A stretch of DNA of 57,632 bases from Tubiluchus corallicola (lineage: Eukaryota > Priapulida > Priapulimorpha > Priapulimorphida > Tubiluchidae): positions 1 to 57,632 of the forward strand of contig JAQGDQ010001170.1 in the NCBI GenBank assembly GCA_030141605.1, written 5' to 3'. Below the pieces are notes generated by a model that saw only the letters and a list, made by a program, of their open reading frames with translations, had not been told where the DNA came from and searched no databases. Position 1 is the first letter of the stretch. Each line of letters starts with the position of its first letter. This document shows, one piece after another, positions 10,301 through 21,803 of the stretch. A program made the position numbers and the translations under genes.

Positions 10301-11059
10301 GTTAAATTATAATTTTGTTTAAAATCAGTAGAAAAATGACGTGTACATGTATTCATATGTGCTGCAGTTATAGCCTTTCACAGTAGGAGTTCATTAACTT
10401 TAGTATAGTTCAGTGCTTTTTTTCAAATTTTATTACTTTATTTTTGCGTCTGTGTATATTTTCATACTAAAGCAAAATAAGCAATAGCGATAGTTGCAGG
10501 AATCAATCCTCTCTGTCACTGCGCATGCGTTATCACTAGCACTTAGCCGTGTGTATAAATACCTCAACCTTTTCATTGTGTTATAAACTTAATGCTAAAT
10601 CCATTCCTATTGGGACCGGGGATAATATAACGCAGTTTTAAAGTAGCATTATTTTTGTGTCTCGCTTTGCGTCCCCACAGACCTGTAATGGATGATAGAT
10701 GTTTCCCTTTTGGGCATATTATTGTGTTACCCATTAATCCTCAAGCAACGAAATAATGCTTACTACGTTCCCAATGTCCATTTTTACTTGGGATTGTGGG
10801 TAAAGCAGGTATAAAAAATAGCAGATCTATTACTAGATTTAAAAAAATGCTAAAAAATCAAATTTTAACTAAGTATCAGTGAGTAATTAAAATTTCTATC
10901 AGTATCCAACCTCACAGTAGTTGCAAAACAGTGGTGTTAGCTTAATCAAGTTATTTTAATTTTACATACTATTAAAAAATAATAGTCTTTCTATCTTTTA
11001 TATCATTCCATATATGAGTTTCATTCATTACATCATTCCTTTTTAAGTACTAACGTTTT
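10301..11059. other. Intergenic, no gene
   Basis: AT-rich with no open frame of note and no recognised repeat. Confidence 0.4.
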
Positions 11060-11300
11060 TTTTATCACGATTCACTTTAAATTTTCAGATTATCTCCATT
11101 ACTTTTTTTCTCTATCACTGTGTGGGACAATCTAACAAGACCTGCTTTTTGATTGCCCGCAACACATTTACCTTCGTGTATAAGTGAATAGTGCTTGAGG
11201 CTTTTCCTGTGCAGTATTTTTTATTTGTATTATATCCATTGTAGGCCCTTTCACTAGATATTGTATATGTAACCTGTAAATGTGTAACGTGAAATAAATG
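11060..11300 (+). mobile_element. Retroposon 3' tail
   Basis: The segment gtgggacaatctaacaagac...gattgcccgcaacacattta recurs in reverse at 56.89-56.94 kb, so it is a dispersed repeat. It ends in a LINE/SINE-like tail with aaataaatgacttatgactt. Confidence 0.5.
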
Positions 11301-11370
11301 ACTTATGACTTGTACCCGGATGGTCAGCGTTGTTAGCCATTTGATTCCGCTCTAAATAAAAAAAAGAATA

Positions 11371-11824
11371 CCGTATTTTCCCGTGTATAAGAGACCCTTG
11401 TGTATAAGAGACCCCTTCAATTTTTAGGCAAAAATTCTGGAAAAAAGTTTTTTCAGACGGACATTTTTAGAGGGTAGAGTACAACTTTTTTCAACTCAGT
11501 GCGGTACTGAAAACAAAATAAAACCAGTTAATGTGTTGTAGAAAAAGAGTACTGGTATATATTAAAGTGCGTACCTGCAAACCTGTAACAGGAAAAGAGA
11601 AAACGAGTAGATAATGCCTGTGTCACGATGCTTGTATTGCTTACAACCGCTTCATAGTCGAACGCGACACGCAAAACAGTTGTAGAGCACTTATTTCTTT
11701 AAAATCATTAGTGTCACAATTTATGCATCTTATTGAAAAGACTTACTCCCATGTATAAGAGACCCCCTATTTTTAAAGTGAAAATTCTGAGCAAAAAAGG
11801 GTCTCTTATACACGGGAAAATACG
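11371..11824. mobile_element. TA-flanked MITE with CCGTATTTTCCCG ends, copy V1
   Basis: The inverted terminal repeat CGTATTTTCCCGTGTATAAG runs on into agaccc. TA lies on both sides. The copy at 50301-50738 is nearly identical; V1 differs mainly by an internal duplication of tgtataagagacccc near its left end and about two substitutions. No transposase is encoded. Confidence 0.9.
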
Positions 11825-11867
11825 TAAGTCACGTAGTATGTTGGGTTTATTTTATTGTTATCTCTTA

Positions 11868-12011
11868 AACTTAGAAAATTTGAACCAAGAAATTTGCAAA
11901 AAACTGTCTATAAAGCATCAGTTTAAAATATACTACCTAAACTTAGGAAATTTGAACAAAGAAATTTGCAAAAAACTGTCTATAAAGCATCAATTTAAAA
12001 TATACTACCTC
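11868..12011. repeat. 72-bp tandem duplication
   Basis: Two copies of a 72-bp unit (containing gaaatttgcaaaaaactgtc and ataaagcatca) start at 11868 and 11940, with only a few differences. Confidence 0.9.
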
Positions 12012-12019
12012 TGAATAGA

Positions 12020-12480
12020 GATTTTCAGGCGTAGTGGTTGATACCTTTCACTTGAAAATTGTGACGTAACTGGGAGACTTCGTGACTTTTCGTTAGCCTA
12101 TCGTGGCTTTCCGTAAACACGCGCTGCTTAACTAATTCAAACTTCTGCACCTTACCTTCTGTTCGCGCAAAGCTATTACAAAATCAGCTATCTATTTTTT
12201 TGTAAATACCTATTATACTTTCGAAGAAGATTGACAGTGTGCTACTTTTCTTCAGAACGAATGAAATGAATTTGATCATTTTTCATTTGTTTTAATGTCC
12301 TTCATGTAAAAAAGCATTCGCTTTACCTTAATTGGTGTTTTCGTTTGCATGATTATGACGGTAGAGGTTTGGTATAGTACGTACTTCTTTAATGTAACAC
12401 TTTTGGTCTAATATCTCAAATCGCTCAAGGTTGAGAGAAGGCCACCACTAGTGTCCTTGAGAACATGAGAAAGCCAGTGA
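12020..12480 (-). mobile_element. Family C TTAA-type element, fragment
   Basis: In reverse it matches other C copies: cgtggctttccgtaaac corresponds to ggaaagccacgatgcgctca at 16.68 kb, and gattgacagtgtgctacttt to the stretch at 17.97 kb. Ends were not located, so the boundaries are approximate. Confidence 0.5.
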
Positions 12481-12594
12481 GAAAAAACTTATTCCGAAAA
12501 TGTAAGGTTCACCCCGCCGGCTGCCAGACTAATAACTAATAAGCGAAGTGACGCAACAGTACTTTAAAATGTTTGATGTTATTTTGTGCACATA

Positions 12595-13076
12595 CAGTGG
12601 ACTCTCGTTACAAGAATCACACGTATAAGAATCAGCTCGATATAAGAATCACCCTTCTTTCGATAGTAGAATCAATTTTGGCGCCAACTCCATTGTCTCT
12701 CACGCCCTGCTTACATGGTTCTGCGCAGTGGGCGTGGCGGACACCACAGAGATTTCAAATTTGTTTGTTTGCGTGTCAGTCAGTTGAAATGCACATGCAC
12801 ATGAAAATTAAAAAATTTTAAGACAATTCTGGCATCATGAAAAATTTACCCAACCATGAAATAAAAACATTAGTCTAGAAATTTTTAGGTCCTTTTTAGG
12901 CCAGAAAAACATTATGCTGTTTCATGTCGTTTCTAGCGTAATTTCGGGAAATAAATAATTTTTATGTGCATAAAAAAAATTTAAAGCAATTCTGGGTCAT
13001 GCTCGTTATAAGAATCGCTCGTTATAAGAATCACTTTGCCTTCTCCCGAGGTGATTCTTATAACGAGAGTCCACTG
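12595..13076. mobile_element. pogo/Tigger-like MITE (P1)
   Basis: The 482-bp element is flanked by TA. The ends CAGTGGACTCTCGTTACAAG and CAGTGGACTCTCGTTATAAG are inverted repeats, both continuing into aatcac. Extra copies of gttataagaatc lie inside the ends. No transposase. Confidence 0.9.
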
Positions 13077-13281
13077 TACTGTAGAAGATGGCGTATCGTA
13101 AGCATAACATGGAAAAAGCTTGTTATATTTTGTATAATGAGTGTAACTCAGTATATGAGTGATAAAAAGTAGGGCTGCTTTTTTAGTTTGATTTAAGTTT
13201 AGTTTAGTGTAGTTAAATGATTAGTTTTCTATCTTGTCACAACGTGAAAAACGTAGATTTGAGTGTGTGACGTCACTAATG

Positions 13282-14083
13282 GCGCGTTCAGACGTAGAGA
13301 CTTCTCTCGTAACCTGTTGTACATCTTCTCTCTGTGAGCAAAGTGACTCGTGTCAACTTCTCTCGCTACTCATTGCGCAAGTTGACTCTCGGCAACTCTC
13401 CCCGAGTTGTTGCGATTGTTGCGAGAGAAGTTGCTAAATAAGTTGCGAGAGAAGTTGCCAAGCCGTTCACACGTGTGGCTTTACTCTCAGAGAGAAGTTG
13501 CCAAGCCGTTCACACGTGTGGCTTTACTCTCAGAGAGAAGTTGCCAAGCCGTTCACACGTGTGGCTTTACTCTCAGAGAGAAGTTGCCAAGCCGTTCACA
13601 CGTGTGGCTTTACTCTCAGAGAGAAGTTGGGTTGTGGGTTTTGGGGGCCGCCGTTCACACGTGTGGCTTTACTTCAGAGAGAAGTTGCCTGCCGTTCACA
13701 CGTGTGGCTTTACTCTAGAGAGAAGTTGCCAAGCCGTTCACACGTGTGGCTTTACTCTCAGGAGAAGTTGCCAAGCCGTTCACACGTGTGGCTTTACTTC
13801 AGAGGTTACGAGTGTTGCGAGAGAAGTTGCCAGCCGTTCACACGTGTGGCTTTACTCTCAGAGAGAAGTTGCCAAGCCGTTCACACGTGTGGCTTTACTC
13901 TCAGAGAGAAGTTGCCAAGCCGTTCACACGTGTGGCTTTACTCTCAGAGAGAAGTTGCCAAGCCGTTCACACGTGTGGCTTTACTCTCAGAGAGAAGTTG
14001 CCAAGCCGTTCACACGTGTGGCTTTACTCTCAGAGAGAAGTTACGCAGTAAGTTGCGAGAGAAGTCTCAACGTCTGAACGCGC
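13282..14083. mobile_element. GTTCAGAC-type MITE with internal minisatellite (G2)
   Basis: Inverted termini: GCGCGTTCAGACGTAGAGAC on the left and GCGCGTTCAGACGTTGAGAC read from the right, both continuing into ttctctcg. Most of the interior is the 43-bp minisatellite described separately. Confidence 0.8.
13445..14041. repeat. 43-bp minisatellite with a CACGTG core
   Basis: About 14 copies of a 43-bp unit: gagaagttgccaagccgttc followed by acacgtgtggctttactctc and aga. Some copies are shortened or disrupted (13.63-13.82 kb). All + frames stay open through it, giving spurious proteins of 100-200 codons. Each unit carries the palindrome ACACGTGT. Confidence 0.97.
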
Positions 14084-14486
14084 AATAACATGCTGTACAT
14101 GCTTGAGTATTGTACAGTGCTTGTACAGCGCATTGAAGATACGTGCTGTACTTTAGTTTAGCGATTAGGCCATCGCCTGTACACTGTACACCAATCATAC
14201 GTAACGTCGTCATCGTCCATACGTCCCTCCGTGGGTGTAAAGGTCGCCTCGCTTCTTCATCTCTTAGCTTTTGTGTACAATTGTAGTTAAAAGTGGTACG
14301 TGTGTCAATGCAGTTTATATCCGTGGTTGGTGTTTACTACGTTTAGTAGCGTCTAAGTTTTACGTGAGGCCTACATTAATGGAAACTTGACATGCGCAAA
14401 GACAAAAGAATGGCCATTATGAGTACGTAGCTTTTCTATTTTTCATATAATAAGTAGTTCTGATTTAATTAAATTATACAGTTTAA
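14084..14486. other. Intergenic, no gene
   Basis: Nothing recognised. Several tgtacagtg/tgtacac palindromic motifs occur near 14.09-14.19 kb. Confidence 0.4.
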
Positions 14487-14800
14487 AGGGAAACAAAACA
14501 GAATTTTATGATATGTACTAAAAAAAACTTTCCATAAAAGTCTTATTACTGTTAGCATTACGCATTCCTGTTTGAAAGGCATAGAAAATGTCCGCACCAA
14601 TTGGTAATCATCACTGCATTGGTATCCCACTGTGCACTGCTGATTCACCAAATATTTTGATCTTTTTTGACATTATAAAGTAATTATACTTTTGCTTAGT
14701 TAGTGAAGAGTGCGCTACGAATGCTCTGATTATTTTTTCAAACTTTATGCAATGTTATCTAAACTTGTTTCAAACGCCTAACAGTCGTTGCGGCAATCAC
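14487..14800 (+). mobile_element. Family D TTAA-type MITE, partial copy (D4)
   Basis: Starts AGGGAAACAAAAC directly after TTAA (14483-14486) and shares with the other D copies the stretch ctgattcacc, gaatgctctgattatttttt and aacttgtttcaaacg. The right terminus is missing. Confidence 0.65.
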
Positions 14801-15359
14801 TCATCCAAGTGCTAACCAGGCTGTTCGTTGCTTAACAAGGCACAAATCCCCATTCTGTATGTCTTAGCAAGTTTAAAGGAAAGACCAAGCCTTCTGGAAA
14901 GTTAAACTTATTCTAATATTTCGTGAAAAATGTTAGAAGGATTTAATATAATTTTGTGATAAGTACTTTACTAAAATGAATTAACGAATTAGTATTTAAA
15001 ATCACTTTAATGTCCGAGCATTTCTAAATAACTATGGAAGTTTTTGCTGAATCAAAGTGGTTTATTTATGATATTGCAGCAATGATCAGGCTGAAATCAC
15101 AACAACAAAATAATTACATATAATACTGCCATACCGCATAGAGCGTAAGTGCAAATATAAATGTTTCGAATTATACTCATTTAAGAATTGTTCCTTTAAT
15201 CACAAAAGTAAAACTGCATATAATATACCGTTCCAAATATTAAACATCTGCTTGACACAGCATTAAGTTCTTATTTTTAAATGTGTTAAAAATTGCCTCC
15301 TGCAAACAGCAATATGGGTACTCTTCATAAACTTTTGTTTATATGTTAATAAAATTCAT

Positions 15360-15985
15360 TTAGTTTTACATAATTCAGACTTAACACAATATGCCGATGA
15401 TACAACTATCTATACAGCACACGCAGACTTTCTAACATCAAAAAATAATCTAGAAAAAGACATAACAAATATAAATGCAGCATTTAACTATTTTGGTTTA
15501 AAAATGAATGATGATAAGACAGAATTTATGGTAATATCACCCAAATCCAATGACATTACTTCTAATGCAACACTAAAAGTAGGTGACTGTTCCATAGAAC
15601 AAGCAAAAACAGTAAAATTTTTAGGCATTACTGTCGATAGTAAACTCACTTGGGATGAACGGTTTCATCAAATACACAACAAGATGGCATTAAGCACGAA
15701 ATTCTTACACCAAACCAGAGGCCATCTGACCAAGAAAACAAAAATTCTCATCTACAAAAGTCTAATATTACCACATTATCTGTATGGTTGCACTTTACTT
15801 CAAAACGTTAAATATGAAAACTTTAGAAAACTAAATACAATGCAAAACTAAGCACTTAGATTAATTCATGGCTATTCTAACAAAACTGCTAAACAACATG
15901 CTGCATCTGCCGACAAGCTTAAGAACGTCCACAAAAATACCAATATTAGAAGCCTATCGAGATTACAAAGCACTGATATTTCTTT
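15360..15985 (+). pseudogene. Reverse-transcriptase fragment of a non-LTR retrotransposon
   Basis: From 15388 the frame reads TQYADDTTIYTA, the YADD catalytic motif of reverse transcriptase. It continues through FGLKMNDDKTEFMVI and VKFLGITVDSKLTWDERF to LRKTKILIYKSLILPHYLYG-like residues, the palm/thumb end of a jockey/CR1/L2-type protein. A stop at 15849-15851 (taa) interrupts it, after which the same frame continues ALRLIHGYSNKTA to about 15990. The 5' portion is lost and the element is dead. It sits inside the family C element. Confidence 0.85.
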
Positions 15986-15988
15986 ATA

Positions 15989-16021
<33 letters not shown>
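15989..16021. repeat. Long T run
   Basis: About 30 consecutive T (15991-16020) immediately follow the LINE fragment. The orientation is opposite to a normal poly-A tail of that LINE, so it may come from another insertion or from slippage. Confidence 0.9.
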
Positions 16022-16024
<3 letters not shown>

Positions 16025-16165
16025 TGCTGAAATCTTCGAGATCCTCTAATTTTACGCTTTTGAATGACCGTTCTTCTAGTATAAGCGTCGTTCGTCTGCT
16101 GTAGAAAACCATCGCACTGTAAACTTACTTTAAAAGTATTATAAGTTTTTACAAAAAATTCAGAT

Positions 16166-16633
16166 AGCTAATTTTGTGATATTTTACATGAACAATAGCT
16201 AATTTTGTGATTTTTTTACATGAACACTAGCTAATTTTGTGATTTTTTACATGAACACTAGCTAATTTTGTGATATTTTACATGAACACTAGCTAATTTT
16301 GTGATATTTTACATGAACACTAGCTAATTTTGTGATATTTTACATGAACACTAGCTAATTTTGTGATTTTTTTACATGAACACTAGCTAATTTTGTGATT
16401 TTTTACATGAACACTAGCTAATTTTGTGATATTTTACATGAACACTAGCTAATTTTGTGATATTTTACATGAACACTAGCTAATTTTGTGATATTTTACA
16501 TGAACACTAGCTAATTTTGTGATATTTTACATGAACACTAGCTAATTTTGTGATATTTTACATGAACACTAGCTAATTTTGTGATATTTTACATGAACAC
16601 TAGCTAATTTTGTGATATTTTACATGAACACTA
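16166..16633. repeat. 31-bp minisatellite inside a family C element
   Basis: About 15 copies of a 31-bp unit (tagctaattttgtgatattt followed by tacatgaacac). Copies alternate between gatatttta and gattttttta variants. A single unit of the same sequence occurs in other C copies (for example the atagccaattttgcaatact region at 52.97 kb), so the array arose by expansion inside the transposon. Confidence 0.97.
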
Positions 16634-16884
16634 AGCAAGCTGCAGAAACGTAAATTAGTTTAAGCATCGTGCATTTACGGAAAGCCACGATGCGCTCACG
16701 AAGAGTCAAAAGTTACGTCATAAATTTCAACTGAATGGCGACTATTACCGCGCCTGTAAGTTTTTATACTGCGGTAGTATAAATGCCTTGTAGACATTTT
16801 TTGCAAATTTCTTTGTTACATTTTATGAAGTTCGAGTGATAACAGTAAGATTAAACCAGCTTGTTAAGTGACTTGACCTTTCCT

Positions 16885-17529
16885 TTAAATCTCTTCCTTG
16901 AACCTGTAGAGAAAATACCACGCGCTGATTATTTTCCTGTAATTACAGACGAATTCTGGCGACATCTTATCCTTGGCGTAAAGGTTATAGCAACCTCAGG
17001 TTATGTTCGTTCCATTTCCCGTGGAGCAACAATAAATATTATGTTATTGGATGCTAGTATTACGAGCTTCAATCATTCCGTTAATAGGACAGTGTTTGGC
17101 CTGTGTCCCTAGCCAATGCCTTAACGTTAATCACACAACGAGGCTTAAGAATCTTATGATGAATGGTACTGATGTTGGACATTTCTGCTTTTCCCGGAAT
17201 GGTCGTAATTAATAACCGAACAGACTGCCCGGCACAGTAAATGTCGTGGCGAAGCTGACAGCTGATTCGGTAAAAATTACGTTTTTGTTTGAGTAGAGAA
17301 GCTCCATTAGGTGTTCGCGTTGAAGGACGGGTGCTTGTCTGTGTGTGTTCTAAAAACTGTTTCCACGTGAATCGATTAGTAGTTCGTTTGTAAGTGTTTA
17401 TGAAGAATGCTTGTCTGTGTGTCTTTTGCCATGTAGGTTTTTGGGCAAATCTTTTATTCGCCTTACAATGTTTGAAGTGCTTGCACGGGAATTCATAGAG
17501 TTTAAGGCATCTGCAAAGTGCAGAGTCTT
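16885..17529. other. Intergenic, no gene
   Basis: A minus-strand open frame of 178 codons (17617-17081) spans this stretch and the start of a family B element. It has no domain and is treated as chance. Confidence 0.45.
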
Positions 17530-17935
17530 GAAAGAAAACAGGACGATTTTTTTGCATCCTACTCCATTTTGAAACACTGTAAAAAGTATATATTTCAAGA
17601 CCTTTTAATATTGCCAAAGTACTTCCGATAATTAAATACTAGCTTAAAAACTTATTCAACGGTAGACCAGCTTACGGTAGTAATCATCGGTATTAATGAC
17701 GTCATAATTGAAGACCCTTCAAGAGCACAAACATTCCACGAGCGTCTTGTACATGTTTGTGAATTAGAAAATTGAACAACAATGCTACTGTACAACATTC
17801 AGTAGTGATGTACAAAACTTGCCAAATTCAGATTTCCAGTTTACTGCTGTACTTATGCATGATCTCTCAAACGTGTGCACCACGTCACAACTGAACCCAT
17901 CTAAAGTGAGAGATACGGCACCTGTTTTATACGTA
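17530..17935 (+). mobile_element. Family B TTAA-type MITE, partial copy (B2)
   Basis: Starts near aaaacaggacgattttttt and follows the B consensus (tactccattttgaaacactg, aacattccacgagcg, tgctactgtacaacattcag). The 3' half is degraded. Confidence 0.65.
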
Positions 17936-17939
17936 TACG

Positions 17940-18153
17940 TAAAAACTTGTTATACTTTTGACGTAAGATTGACAGTGCTCTACTTTTCTTCATGACGAAT
18001 GACGTCATTAGAAGACCAATGGCCTTTGAAAATGCGAGCGCCCAAGCATAAAGTGATTTTACCAGTTACACGAGGCGTTTATTGCAGTTTTACTACTATA
18101 TCCTTCTAACATTGAAATGAGTCTAACCTCCTAGAAGGCTTGGCTTTTTTCCT
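17940..18153 (-). mobile_element. Family C TTAA-type element, 5' end (C2)
   Basis: Read on the minus strand from TTAA (18154-18157), it begins AGGAAAAAAGCCAAGCCTTC and follows the C consensus to the gacgtcattcgtcatgaaga region at about 17.95 kb, where family B sequence takes over. B2 may be nested in it. Confidence 0.6.
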
Positions 18154-18157
18154 TTAA

Positions 18158-19085
18158 TATTAACCGTTAGAGCTGGGGCGTTTCGAGTTAATGCAAGAAA
18201 AATTTAATCAGGTTTTAAGATGACAAGTTTACAAGCGATCTCACGTGTGGTAATTTTACACTTGTCCTTCAACGTTGAAAAGATAAGAAACATTATCCAC
18301 TTTCAGAACGGGCAGTGACACCGTGCGACAGATGGGGTAATTACTGAAATAATAAAAGCAGCTATTTTAAAGTCAAAAGCCGAAATCAAGTGGCACTTTA
18401 ATTGGAACACGTTCCCCGCCGATCCTGTTAACTCTTTCCATCTGTTATGCTGCTAATTTTTTGCCCCAATTAAATAAATCTTAAACCGGATTTATATTAT
18501 AGACGTGTATAAACTTACACTCTTGATACTTCCAGGCCCTTTTGCGGATTGCTTTGCCTTTTAGTAAAAGATATTATCGTAGCGCGGCGTTGTTTCGCAA
18601 CGAAAAAACGGCACTTTAATTTTTATTTATCAGACACCGTCACCGTCACCATCATTTTTAACTGTTACAAACTGGGGTTTGTTTATAAAAAATGTCAGGT
18701 TTTCGTCAAGGGTTTGTCTAGGCACCTTCGTTATATTTCGCCGCCAAAAGTTACTTTGTAGCAATGCGCGGGTTCGTTGACCTAAATACGTGTGCTGATA
18801 TCAAATCCCGGTGCTTAAAATGTTTAGATAAATATAATCAGCAAATCTGGACGTCTGCGAACTGTTCAGGGAAGCCTGACTGCTGACGTAACGCGCGAAG
18901 CCAAGGACGCGTAGTTCCGGCGGCGTCGACTTGCTGGGATCCTCAGAAGGTAACTCTTATCAGTCTTACGGGATGGCAAAATGGCTTCTTTTGGAAGCGT
19001 TTGACAACTCCTCACACAATTTAAATACCTTAATCCTAGCCCTAACCCGGATTAGGCTTAGGGCTCCGCATCGTGATCCGCATAA
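18158..19085. other. Intergenic, no gene
   Basis: No supported gene. A palindromic stretch (ccctaacccggattaggctt) lies at 19.04 kb just before the 18-bp array. Confidence 0.4.
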
Positions 19086-19198
19086 AATCCCGGATCCGTA
19101 TATAATACCGGATCCGCATATAATACCGGATCCGCATATAATACCGGATCCGCATATAATACCGGATCCGCATATAAACCCGGATCCGCATCCTAATC
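19086..19198. repeat. 18-bp minisatellite (ccggatccgcatataata)
   Basis: About six copies of an 18-bp unit with the BamHI-like palindrome ggatcc. It reads as IPDPHI repeats in one frame, an artefact of the array. Confidence 0.93.
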
Positions 19199-19801
19199 CT
19201 CTTCACGAACCAATTTCTTGTGTGTGGGGAGTTGCAAACTTTAGCCCTTCTTTTATCCAGCTAATGAATTGTAATACCTTTGTATTCTATCAGCTGAGGT
19301 TCTCACTTTTTTCGTACCCAAAACTCCCGACACTCTTAGTGTCTTTGTTACATGAGGAAAACCGGCACCTACACGTGGAGAAATAAACTAACTTTAAATT
19401 TAACTATAACTTTAACCTTATGTCAGCGAAACTAGTCCATTATGTGAAGGAAAATTTTGAAATCAGTTGCAATATGCAAAAAATTATAAAAAAAACTCAA
19501 TAATTTTTTGCTTGTGCCTTCGCGCATGGCTGTTGCCGAGTTTGCGAAATTCGCAATTGATCCGCCTTGCGAAAAAATCGCGGATTTTAGCTCCGTTCAC
19601 CTTTGATGATGATTACCAGACCCGCCATCTTTCCTCAGACATACTGGCAAGTAAACAGATCGCCTACCCTTGCTTGCCAACACTTGGGCTTATCATTAAG
19701 CCAGCTCTTACGACTACACGTTTTTTCATCACATTTAAATTGGCAAAAAATGTCTGCCGCGTGTTTGTGGGACTCATTTCTAGCGTCTGTATTAAGCGAG
19801 T
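19199..19801. other. Intergenic, no gene
   Basis: Nothing recognised. Open frames through this stretch owe their length to the adjoining arrays. Confidence 0.4.
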
Positions 19802-20055
19802 CGTACACGTGTTACGTTACCATGCCTACACGTGTTACGTTACCATGCCTACACGTGTTACGTTACCATGCCTACACGTGTTACGTTACCATGCCTACAC
19901 GTGTTACGTTACCATGCCTACACGTGTTACGTTACCATGCCTACACGTGTTACGTTACCATGCCTACACGTGTTACGTTACCATGCCTACACGTGTTACG
20001 TTACCATGCCTACACGTGTTACGTTACCATGCCTACACGTGTTACGTTACCATGC
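19802..20055. repeat. 23-bp minisatellite with a CACGTG core
   Basis: About 11 almost identical copies of a 23-bp unit (tacacgtgttacgttaccat then gcc). As 23 is not a multiple of three, all + frames read the same LPCLHVLRYHAYTCYVTMPT cycle. Its high uniformity suggests recent expansion. Confidence 0.97.
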
Positions 20056-20134
20056 CGCCAGGGGTGACAGACACTGGCAGTATGCCAAGAATGTTGCATT
20101 TTAGTTGGTTAGTTGGTGACTAAAAAGTCAAAAT

Positions 20135-20215
20135 AACGTTTTATGTTCACGCGGATTCGAACTCGCAGCTTGCATGCCTGTAAAACATTAATGCCTTAGT
20201 TCAAGTATCTCTCCC
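20135..20215 (-). mobile_element. tRNA-derived SINE remnant
   Basis: On the minus strand gcgagttcgaatccgcgtga contains a good pol III box B (GAGTTCGAATC). The upstream box A region is weak. It is too degenerate to be a tRNA gene. Confidence 0.4.
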
Positions 20216-20414
20216 AATTTTGAGAAATTTGCGCTTTGTGTATATTTTGGTGATTTTTTTATTTTATCGTATTTTAATGTAAGTAAATGTGAATTTTATC
20301 TAATGTAAGCTGTTGTATTTCAATTTTGCCACCTCCCAATATAAGCTGGCCTAAGGGCTAACATAGCCTGCCACTCTCATCTTATAAGATAATGTACATT
20401 TTATAAATGTTCTT

Positions 20415-20541
20415 AATAACGATAACGATAACGATAACGATAACGATAACGATAACGATAACAATAACAATAACAATAACAATAACAATAACAACAACAA
20501 CAATAACAATGATGACGATGACGACGACGATATTAATAATA

Positions 20542-20575
<34 letters not shown>

Positions 20576-20632
20576 ATATGGTGGTGGTGGTGGTGATGAT
20601 GCTGCTGCTGATGCTAATGATGATGATTATAA
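20415..20632. repeat. Compound microsatellite
   Basis: (aacgat)n passes into (aacaat)n, then (gat/gac)n, (ggt)n and (gct/gat)n. Reading frames through it encode simple repeats only. Confidence 0.95.
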
Positions 20633-20786
20633 TTTGTCTGAAATACGTCTCGTGAAACCTGCGAGAAATTTGAAATATTTATTAAATATGATAGAATGAT
20701 CGTTGTTAAAGTATTTGCACTGCAGCAGTATAGTTATGTCAGTGATATCAAAGGCCACTGTGATTCGTGTCAGTACGCTCACTTGA

Positions 20787-21310
20787 AACACAAGAAAACG
20801 CTCTTCATAAATGAGGCTTAAAATTTCCTCTTGAAAATTTGCACCACTTACATCCTGTCTTATTGGGTACAGAGCTTGCATAGCAGTAACGCTGTATAGA
20901 ACTTATAAATTTGAATTCCCGGGATGGCCGTTGGGCGCGGCCATTTTAACGGTAAATCATTTGAAACAAGTTTAGATAAACCTTGAAGGGATTATCAATA
21001 ATCAAAAAATCAGGATTCATAACACATTCTTCGTTGGCTAAGCAAAGGTTTAAATTACTTCATATAGTGAATAAGGTAAATAGCGTGTAGCTATGGTGAA
21101 TCAGCGGTGCACACTGGGATTGCGATGCATTGCCATTTTATCAGGTGGTGGTGGGGCCAACACTTTAAATTAATAATAATTTTATTTTGCAATTACATAA
21201 GCCTTTCTAGCAGGTAAGCGTAATGCTAAGTAATATAACTATATCCAAAGTGCTTTAAGATATATTTTAAAACTTCCCTTTCTTCTCCTTCTCCCTTCTT
21301 CCCTTCTCCC
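20787..21310 (-). mobile_element. Family D TTAA-type MITE, copy D5
   Basis: The left end AAACACAAGAAAACG corresponds to the D terminus AGCACAAGAAAAC, preceded by TTGA; the right end ...cttctccc is followed by TTAG. Both flanks look like mutated TTAA. The inside shares accacttacatcctgtctta, ggccattttaacggtaaatc and cctttctagcaggtaagcg with D2 and D3. Confidence 0.75.
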
Positions 21311-21645
21311 TTAGAAATCCTCATATAATATAACCTCATTGTGTCTTAACGGGGTGATACGATTATGACGGCGGCAGCGACCGTAGCGTAAATGACGTGA
21401 GGACGTAGCATAAATTATGAAGACGCGAACGTCCCCAGAGAAAAGAAATCGACTCAGCTAAACTGTCGCATTTTCACTAATCAATGAAGTGTACAGGTGC
21501 CACGGTTTCCAACTTTTCGGGGTCACGTGACCACTTATTTTCATTCGGCTTCGTTTCAGGCAGACAGTTTAGATCACGACCTTTTATCACAACATCATGA
21601 CTGGGGAATTTTGCTATCTATAACTATAACTATGCGAATAAAATG
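21311..21645. other. Intergenic, no gene
   Basis: No supported gene or repeat. Confidence 0.4.
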
Positions 21646-21719
21646 CATAATAATAATAATAATGATAATAATAATGGTAATGGTGATGGTGATGGTGATG
21701 GTGATGGTGATGGTGATGG

Positions 21720-21786
<67 letters not shown>

Positions 21787-21803
21787 AATAATAATAATAA
21801 AAA
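21646..21803. repeat. (GATGGT)n(GAT)n(AAT)n microsatellite
   Basis: A clean compound microsatellite. It yields poly-Asp, poly-Met and poly-Ile frames, none of them a gene. Confidence 0.97.

Larger units (their letters stand above)
14877..16884 (+). mobile_element. Family C TTAA-type element with nested LINE fragment and minisatellite (C1)
   Basis: Flanked by TTAA at 14873-14876 and 16885-16888. It begins AGGAAAGACCAAGCCTTCTG and ends gtgacttgacctttcct, giving the inverted repeat AGGAAAG-CAAG. The interior is swollen by a LINE fragment (15.36-15.99 kb), a T run and a 31-bp minisatellite. A less interrupted copy is about 1.0 kb (52.25-53.25 kb). Confidence 0.75.

Noticed and set aside
6565-10535. 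Other GCATGCG motifs (6.56, 8.12 and 10.52 kb) as NRF-1 sites
   Set aside because: Incomplete palindromes in repeat or empty DNA with no exon nearby; they also show that the 39.59-kb site could be chance.
13407-14088. Overlapping frames of 100-200 codons
   Set aside because: All three + frames read the same 43-bp repeat; it is a minisatellite in a transposon.
16166-16633. Possible CRISPR array (31-bp repeats)
   Set aside because: Units are directly tandem with no spacers, in animal DNA. The same applies to the other arrays.
17081-17617. 178-codon minus-strand frame
   Set aside because: Spans unrelated intergenic DNA and the start of a family B element; no domain; probably chance.
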